Program-made: the position numbers and the translations under genes
Assembly (NCBI RefSeq): GCF_002838065.1
Contig: NZ_PIZU01000005.1
Coordinates: 107,073-171,072, forward strand
From: Mycobacterium hubeiense
GTDB lineage: Bacteria > Actinomycetota > Actinomycetes > Mycobacteriales > Mycobacteriaceae
DNA length: 64,000 bases
Direction: 5' to 3'
Notes under the pieces: generated by a model
What the model was told of the DNA's origin: nothing
The model's input: only the letters and a program-made list of their open reading frames with translations
The model's database searches: none
In this document: piece after piece, positions 60,209 to 64,000 of the stretch
How the letters are laid out: each line of letters starts with the position of its first letter
Numbering within the stretch: position 1 is the stretch's first letter

Positions 60209-61128
60209 GTGCGCCGCCGCGATGCGCGGCGTTCGTCGGCGTCGTCGCCCAGCGGCACCACCCGCACGGCCAGATCGGTGACGCCGGCGTCTCGGTACCG
60301 GCGCACCCGGGCGAGAACAGTCGCTTCGTCACCCGCCGCCATGGTGTCGCCGACGTCCTCGGCGTCGCCATGTTCGAGCAGCCGCACATAGTTGGGGGAG
60401 AAGTCGGCATGGCCCAGCACCTCGCTGGCGTAGGTGCGGGCGGCGTCGACTTCGCTGTTTGAGCAGAGTGCGACGGGAACGCCCGCCACGACGCGTATTC
60501 CGCTGCGGCCCAACGCCTCTGCCGCCTTTGTGATGCGCGGAACCACGTAGTCACCGATCGCCCGCTCGTCGGCCATCCACAGGATGGTTCCGCCGGTGCG
60601 CTCACCGGCGATGCGTAGCATCGTGGGCCCGAGGGCAGCGATCAGCACAGGCATCTCACACGCGTCCGTGACGTCGACGGGACTGTGCACGCGGTAGCTG
60701 TCGTTGTCGACGTCCACCGAACCCGGTCCCGCGAACGCCGCGTCGAGCACGTCGAGATAGTCGCGCAATAGCGATGCCGGTCGGTCGTAGGGCAACCCGA
60801 GTTGGTCCGCGATGATCCAGTGGTGCGACGGGCCGATACCCAGCGTGAAGCGGCCAGCGCACGCGACCTGGGTAGTCAGCGCCTGCTGCGCCATGATGAG
60901 CGGATGGCGGGTCTGGATAGGCACGACCGCGGTGCCTATTTCAATGTGTGACGTGGCCTGCCCGAGTAGGGCGACGGCCGCCATCGCATCCAGGTAGCCA
61001 GGCACCTGCGGCATCCAGAACGACGCGAAACCCTGTGCCTCGGCGGCCTTTCCGTCATCGAGCAGGCCGGCCAGCCGGTCTGCCCGGGATCGCTCCTTGT
61101 CGGAGCCGACCATCAACCCGATTCTCAT
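60160..61128 (-). CDS. LLM class F420-dependent oxidoreductase
   Basis: A 322-residue luciferase-like TIM barrel. ATSHIEIGTAVVPIQTRHPLIMAQQALTTQ is a strong match to the mycobacterial F420-dependent LLM group, and GRFTLGIGPSHH carries the cofactor loop. It would transfer hydride to or from F420. ATG 61128 is the start, nine bases after the unknown gene. It overlaps the VOC gene at its 3' end. Substrate unassigned. Confidence 0.87.
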   Translation of the reverse strand: MRIGLMVGSDKERSRADRLAGLLDDGKAAEAQGFASFWMPQVPGYLDAMAAVALLGQATSHIEIGTAVVPIQTRHPLIMAQQALTTQVACAGRFTLGIGPSHHWIIADQLGLPYDRPASLLRDYLDVLDAAFAGPGSVDVDNDSYRVHSPVDVTDACEMPVLIAALGPTMLRIAGERTGGTILWMADERAIGDYVVPRITKAAEALGRSGIRVVAGVPVALCSNSEVDAARTYASEVLGHADFSPNYVRLLEHGDAEDVGDTMAAGDEATVLARVRRYRDAGVTDLAVRVVPLGDDADERRASRRRTQEFVASLVAEFASGA

Positions 61129-61137
61129 CCATACTCC

Positions 61138-61878
61138 CTACGGCACATACCGGTCCCATTCGTGCGGGACGACAGGGTGAAACGGCGCCGCGAACAGCGG
61201 TTCGACGCCGTCGCCCCACCGCTTTGCGAGTGGCGCCCGCAGACGCGCACCCGTGCTGACGGGGTCGTCGTCGAGAAAGAGATACGAGAGTGTCTGCCCC
61301 GCAGGAGCATTCGCCAGTTCTGTGTGTGCGGAATGCGACGTGGCCGACCAGATCCCAGCCACCCCGTCGACGTCGATCAGGTCGTTGTGTGCCGGCGCGT
61401 TCGTCTCGAGCACCACGTAGACACCCCGCGCCGGCCACCACGGCAGCACATCACCGCCGATCTTGATTCGGGGCGCTGCCATCTTGGTGGCGACGGTGTA
61501 CACCCCGCGTTGCACCGGCGGCAGCAGCGGCAATTTGCGGCCCGCGTCGCCCAGTGCCGTGGACAGCTCGTTGAATCCCTTCAGGCCGCGACGGTCGGCG
61601 AAGAAGTACGTCATCACATGATCGATGGCGTCGAAGCGCTCGTCGGTGCAGGCCCGCGCGGCCCGGCATGCCGGCGTCGACACCAGTCGCAAGGACGCCC
61701 GCACGGCGGACAAGCGGTGTTGCTCGGGCCGGTGGTCCAAGGTGTGCCAGCGCAGGTACTCGGCATCCAGTCCGTCCGGATGCCGCCGCGCCATCGAGAC
61801 GAACATGGTGGTGATATCGCCGCGGCCCGCGGCAAGGACGTCGGCGACCTCGTCCGACGGTGTACCGGGTAGCTGCAT
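61138..61878 (-). CDS. Conserved protein of unknown function, possible ferredoxin-fold (EthD-like)
   Basis: A 246-residue soluble protein that I do not recognise. DITTMFVSMARRHPDG followed by DAEYLRWHTLDHRPEQHRL is reminiscent of EthD-type dimeric alpha+beta barrels, which often work with P450s or in ring catabolism. The rest has no clear motif. ATG 61878 is used because AGGAG is four bases before it; GTG 61881 is an alternative. It lies between the frameshifted epimerase and the LLM oxidoreductase and overlaps the epimerase stop. Confidence 0.72.
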   Translation of the reverse strand: MQLPGTPSDEVADVLAAGRGDITTMFVSMARRHPDGLDAEYLRWHTLDHRPEQHRLSAVRASLRLVSTPACRAARACTDERFDAIDHVMTYFFADRRGLKGFNELSTALGDAGRKLPLLPPVQRGVYTVATKMAAPRIKIGGDVLPWWPARGVYVVLETNAPAHNDLIDVDGVAGIWSATSHSAHTELANAPAGQTLSYLFLDDDPVSTGARLRAPLAKRWGDGVEPLFAAPFHPVVPHEWDRYVP

Positions 61879-62814
61879 CACGCTCCTGTCGTCGAATTGC
61901 GCTCGGCCAGAGGGATTTCGGGATGACGTGCCTCGATCATCCGCCGGAAGCCCTCGCGCCAGGGCACTTTCGTCCGCCCCAGCACCGCATGCATGCGGGT
62001 GACATCAGGCCACAACGGCGTGTGCGCGTCGGGGGTGTACTCGAATACCGGGTCAACACCGACCAGTTCGCCCAAATAGCTGCAGTACTCCTCGGCGCTG
62101 ACGGTCTCGCTGCCGGCCCAGTTCACCACGACCGGCGGCGTCGCAGCCACCTCCATGGCCCTGATGCCGAGTTCGACATAGTCGTCCTCGTAGATGGGGT
62201 TGTAGTTGTTGGGCTTGTCCGGATGCAGCCGGATCGGCTTGCGCGCCAAGATCATGTCCAGGCGGTCGGCCGGCGCACCGCCTTCGGGCCCGTACGTCGA
62301 ACAGATCCGGATGATCGTCAGCGGTATGCCGTTTTGCGTGGCGATCCAGGTGCACACCGCCTCGGCGGCCACCTTCGAGAAGCTGTAGTTCGGGCGCAGC
62401 GGCACTCCCGGCGGGTCGTCTTCGGTCAACGGCCGTCTGCCCTGGTACCCCGTAGATCGACCCCGTCGAGCAGAACACGAAACCCTTTGCGGTACGGCAG
62501 TGGTAGAGCAGATCGCCGGAGTGCTGCGCGTTGGTCCGCAGGCACTGCACCCAGGCACCGGTGCCGGGATCCACCGCGGCATGGAACACATACGTGAAGT
62601 CGTCGGGCAACGCCGAGAAGTCGCTTGCGCTCATGTCCAGAGCCAGGGGAGTGATGCCGGCGGCGGTCAGTTTGTCGCGATCTTCTGGATTCCGCAGCCG
62701 CGCGGCGCCCCACACCTCGTTGCGCGGGGCGAGAGCGCGCGCGATGGGGAACGCGATCTTGCCGGTCGCGCCGGTGATCAGGATCTTTTCCGAGTCGAGC
62801 ATCCCATTAGTCAT
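61878..62814 (-). pseudogene. NAD-dependent epimerase/dehydratase, disrupted by a frameshift
   Basis: An extended SDR, about 311 codons if repaired. The N-terminal part from ATG 62814 has the Rossmann motif TGATGKIAF and runs to FCSTGSIYG, the active-site serine. The rest, YQGRRPLTEDDPPG onward, with YSFSK as the catalytic Tyr-x3-Lys, is in a different frame. One extra base in the CCCC run at 62448-62451 explains it: TAC-GGG-TAC would restore the motif IYGYQG. Either a real null allele or a sequencing error. It resembles the intact epimerase at 31728 only in fold. Confidence 0.85.
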
Positions 62815-62858
62815 AGCGCACGATGACTCAAATGTTAAGTACTTGATATGTTGGCGGT

Positions 62859-64000
62859 GTGCAACTCACCTTCGACGCCGAGGTCGAGGCGTTCCGCGCG
62901 GAGTTCATTGCCTTCCTCGAGGAGCACCTGCCGTCCGAAGCCGAGGCCGGCGCGGAGCGATCACGGTCGACGGCTCACGTCCCCGACTGGGCGCGGCGTT
63001 GGCAGCAGGTCCAGTTCGACCACGGGTGGCTGCTGCCGGGCAATCCGCCGGATTTCGGCGGCCGCAATGCGGGCGTCCTGCAGCAGTTCGTGCATCGCGA
63101 GGAGCTGGCCCGGCGGCGCATCTATCACGTCTTCAACCCGCAGGGCGTCGGCATCATCGCGGCCTCACTGCTGTCGTTCGGGACTGACGAGCAGAAGCAG
63201 CGCTGGGCGGTGCCGATTCTGCGGGCCGAGATGACGGCAGCATTGGGCATGAGCGAGCCGGGGGCAGGGTCCGACCTCGCGGGGTTGTCGACGCGTGCTG
63301 TCCTTGAGGGCGACCATTTCCGCGTCAACGGCCAGAAGGTGTGGACGTCGGGAGCGCACGACGCCGACGTGCTGCTCACCTTCGTGCGCACCGATCCCGA
63401 GGCCCCAAAGCACAAGGGCATCAGCGCATTGCTGATTCCCACCAATACGCCGGGTGTGGAGCGACGGCCGTTCGCCTCGGTGTACGACCGCGAGAGCCCG
63501 GACTTCAACGAGGTGTTCTTCACCGATGTGCAGGTACCCGCCGAGAATCTGGTGGGGCCGCTGCATGAAGGCTGGAAGGTGGCCAACGGCTCGCTCGGCC
63601 ACGAACGCACGATGATGTGGATGGCGTTCGCCAACAGGCTCGAGCAACTGCTGGACGACTACCGCCCCGTCAGCGCCGTGGATCGCGATCGTTACGCCAC
63701 CATCGCGATGGACTATCAGGCGCTGCGTCTGCTTGGCTCCAAAGCGCTCGGGCAGGCGGCCCGCGGCGAACGCGACATACCCAGCATCTCGGTGCTGAAG
63801 CTGTTCGGCTCCGAGGCCGAGCAAAACGCGTTCCGGCATGCGTTGGACGCCAAGGGTGCCGACGGTCTGCGCAGTCCTGCGCTCACCGCGCCATACAATC
63901 CTTACAGCCCAGACCTTTTCACCGGCAGCTGGTTCACGCGCTACATCAGTACCTACGCGGGCACCATCTCCGGTGGTACCTCAGAGATCCAGCGCAATAT
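62859..64000 (+). CDS. Acyl-CoA dehydrogenase, C-terminus cut by right edge
   Basis: About 380 codons of an acyl-CoA dehydrogenase closely similar to the one at 38316 over its whole visible length (QLTFDAEVEAFRAEFIAFL, GMSEPGAGSDLAGLSTRA, SGAHDADVLLTFVRTDP, SGGTSEIQRNI at the edge). GTG 62859 matches the start of that paralogue. The 44-bp gap to the divergent frameshifted epimerase contains AAGTACTT within a TCAA...TTGA dyad, a possible operator. Probably a recent duplication serving a different acyl substrate. Confidence 0.92.
   Translation, partial: MQLTFDAEVEAFRAEFIAFLEEHLPSEAEAGAERSRSTAHVPDWARRWQQVQFDHGWLLPGNPPDFGGRNAGVLQQFVHREELARRRIYHVFNPQGVGIIAASLLSFGTDEQKQRWAVPILRAEMTAALGMSEPGAGSDLAGLSTRAVLEGDHFRVNGQKVWTSGAHDADVLLTFVRTDPEAPKHKGISALLIPTNTPGVERRPFASVYDRESPDFNEVFFTDVQVPAENLVGPLHEGWKVANGSLGHERTMMWMAFANRLEQLLDDYRPVSAVDRDRYATIAMDYQALRLLGSKALGQAARGERDIPSISVLKLFGSEAEQNAFRHALDAKGADGLRSPALTAPYNPYSPDLFTGSWFTRYISTYAGTISGGTSEIQRN

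Noticed and set aside
1..64000. Known KstR-type operator (TNNAACNNGTTNNA)
   Set aside because: I did not see a clear copy in the intergenic regions read; the recurrent palindrome is a different sequence.
1..64000. tRNA, rRNA, CRISPR arrays, insertion sequences
   Set aside because: No direct-repeat array, tRNA-like cloverleaf, rRNA stretch or transposase reading frame was found.

Overview
The window looks like a catabolic accessory region from a mycobacterium or close relative (Mycolicibacterium-like). The DNA is GC-rich, GTG starts are common, and short ATGA/GTGA overlaps link genes into operons. The families are typical of that group: F420-type LLM oxidoreductases, a WS/DGAT acyltransferase, a mycofactocin-type SDR, soluble P450s, and many acyl-CoA dehydrogenases with paired TetR regulators. 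I found no tRNA, rRNA, CRISPR array, transposase or integrase. No stretch over about 270 bases lacks a gene. The naming of the organism is inference.

Layout. 1-3.3 kb: two SDR genes (one cut by the left edge) diverge from a thiolase and a MeaB-type GTPase. 3.3-6.4 kb: a VapC-like remnant, a TetR gene, and a four-gene membrane operon of two related 6-TM proteins plus NorE/CoxIII-like and NorF/CoxIV-like subunits. 6.5-10 kb: a phosphotransferase, a frameshifted KstD-like flavoprotein and an IclR regulator, all on the minus strand. 10.1-20.6 kb: a long plus-strand operon with mhpC-mhpA-mhpB, a KstD-like dehydrogenase, an LLM oxidoreductase, SDRs, a cyclase-family enzyme, an FMN reductase and a hydrolase. 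This is best read as aromatisation of a ring followed by meta-cleavage. 20.6-30.8 kb: an HtrA-like lipoprotein, then TetR, ferredoxin, P450, amidohydrolase, two M24-fold proteins, an enoyl-CoA hydratase, and an 801-residue double CoA-transferase whose linker is a 24-bp palindrome.

30.8-38.1 kb: SDR, epimerase, acyltransferase, WS/DGAT, mycofactocin-type SDR, P450 and TetR. 38.3-46.1 kb: an acyl-CoA dehydrogenase and hydratase, facing a minus-strand operon of AhpD-like protein, Rieske oxygenase, a 118-residue companion, an amidohydrolase, a SnoaL-like protein and a two-subunit acyl-CoA dehydrogenase. 46.4-53.9 kb: amidohydrolase, dehydrogenase, SDR, CoA-transferase, thiolase, dehydrogenase and an AhpD-like protein, a nearly complete beta-oxidation set. 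54-59.7 kb: TetR plus an unknown protein; then TetR, VOC, an ACAD10/11-like dehydrogenase and a matching kinase, and a quinone oxidoreductase. 59.8-64 kb: VOC, LLM, an unknown protein, a frameshifted epimerase, and an acyl-CoA dehydrogenase cut by the right edge.

How it may work together. P450s, the Rieske oxygenase and the flavoproteins would oxidise a hydrophobic, partly cyclic substrate. CoA-transferases would activate acids. Several dehydrogenase, hydratase, hydroxyacyl dehydrogenase and thiolase sets would shorten side chains, and MeaB would support propionyl-CoA disposal. A 15-bp palindrome, GAGAAT-N3-ATTCTC, or a degenerate form recurs in six separate intergenic promoter regions. It points to one shared regulator tying these blocks into a regulon. 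The actual substrate cannot be read from the sequence.
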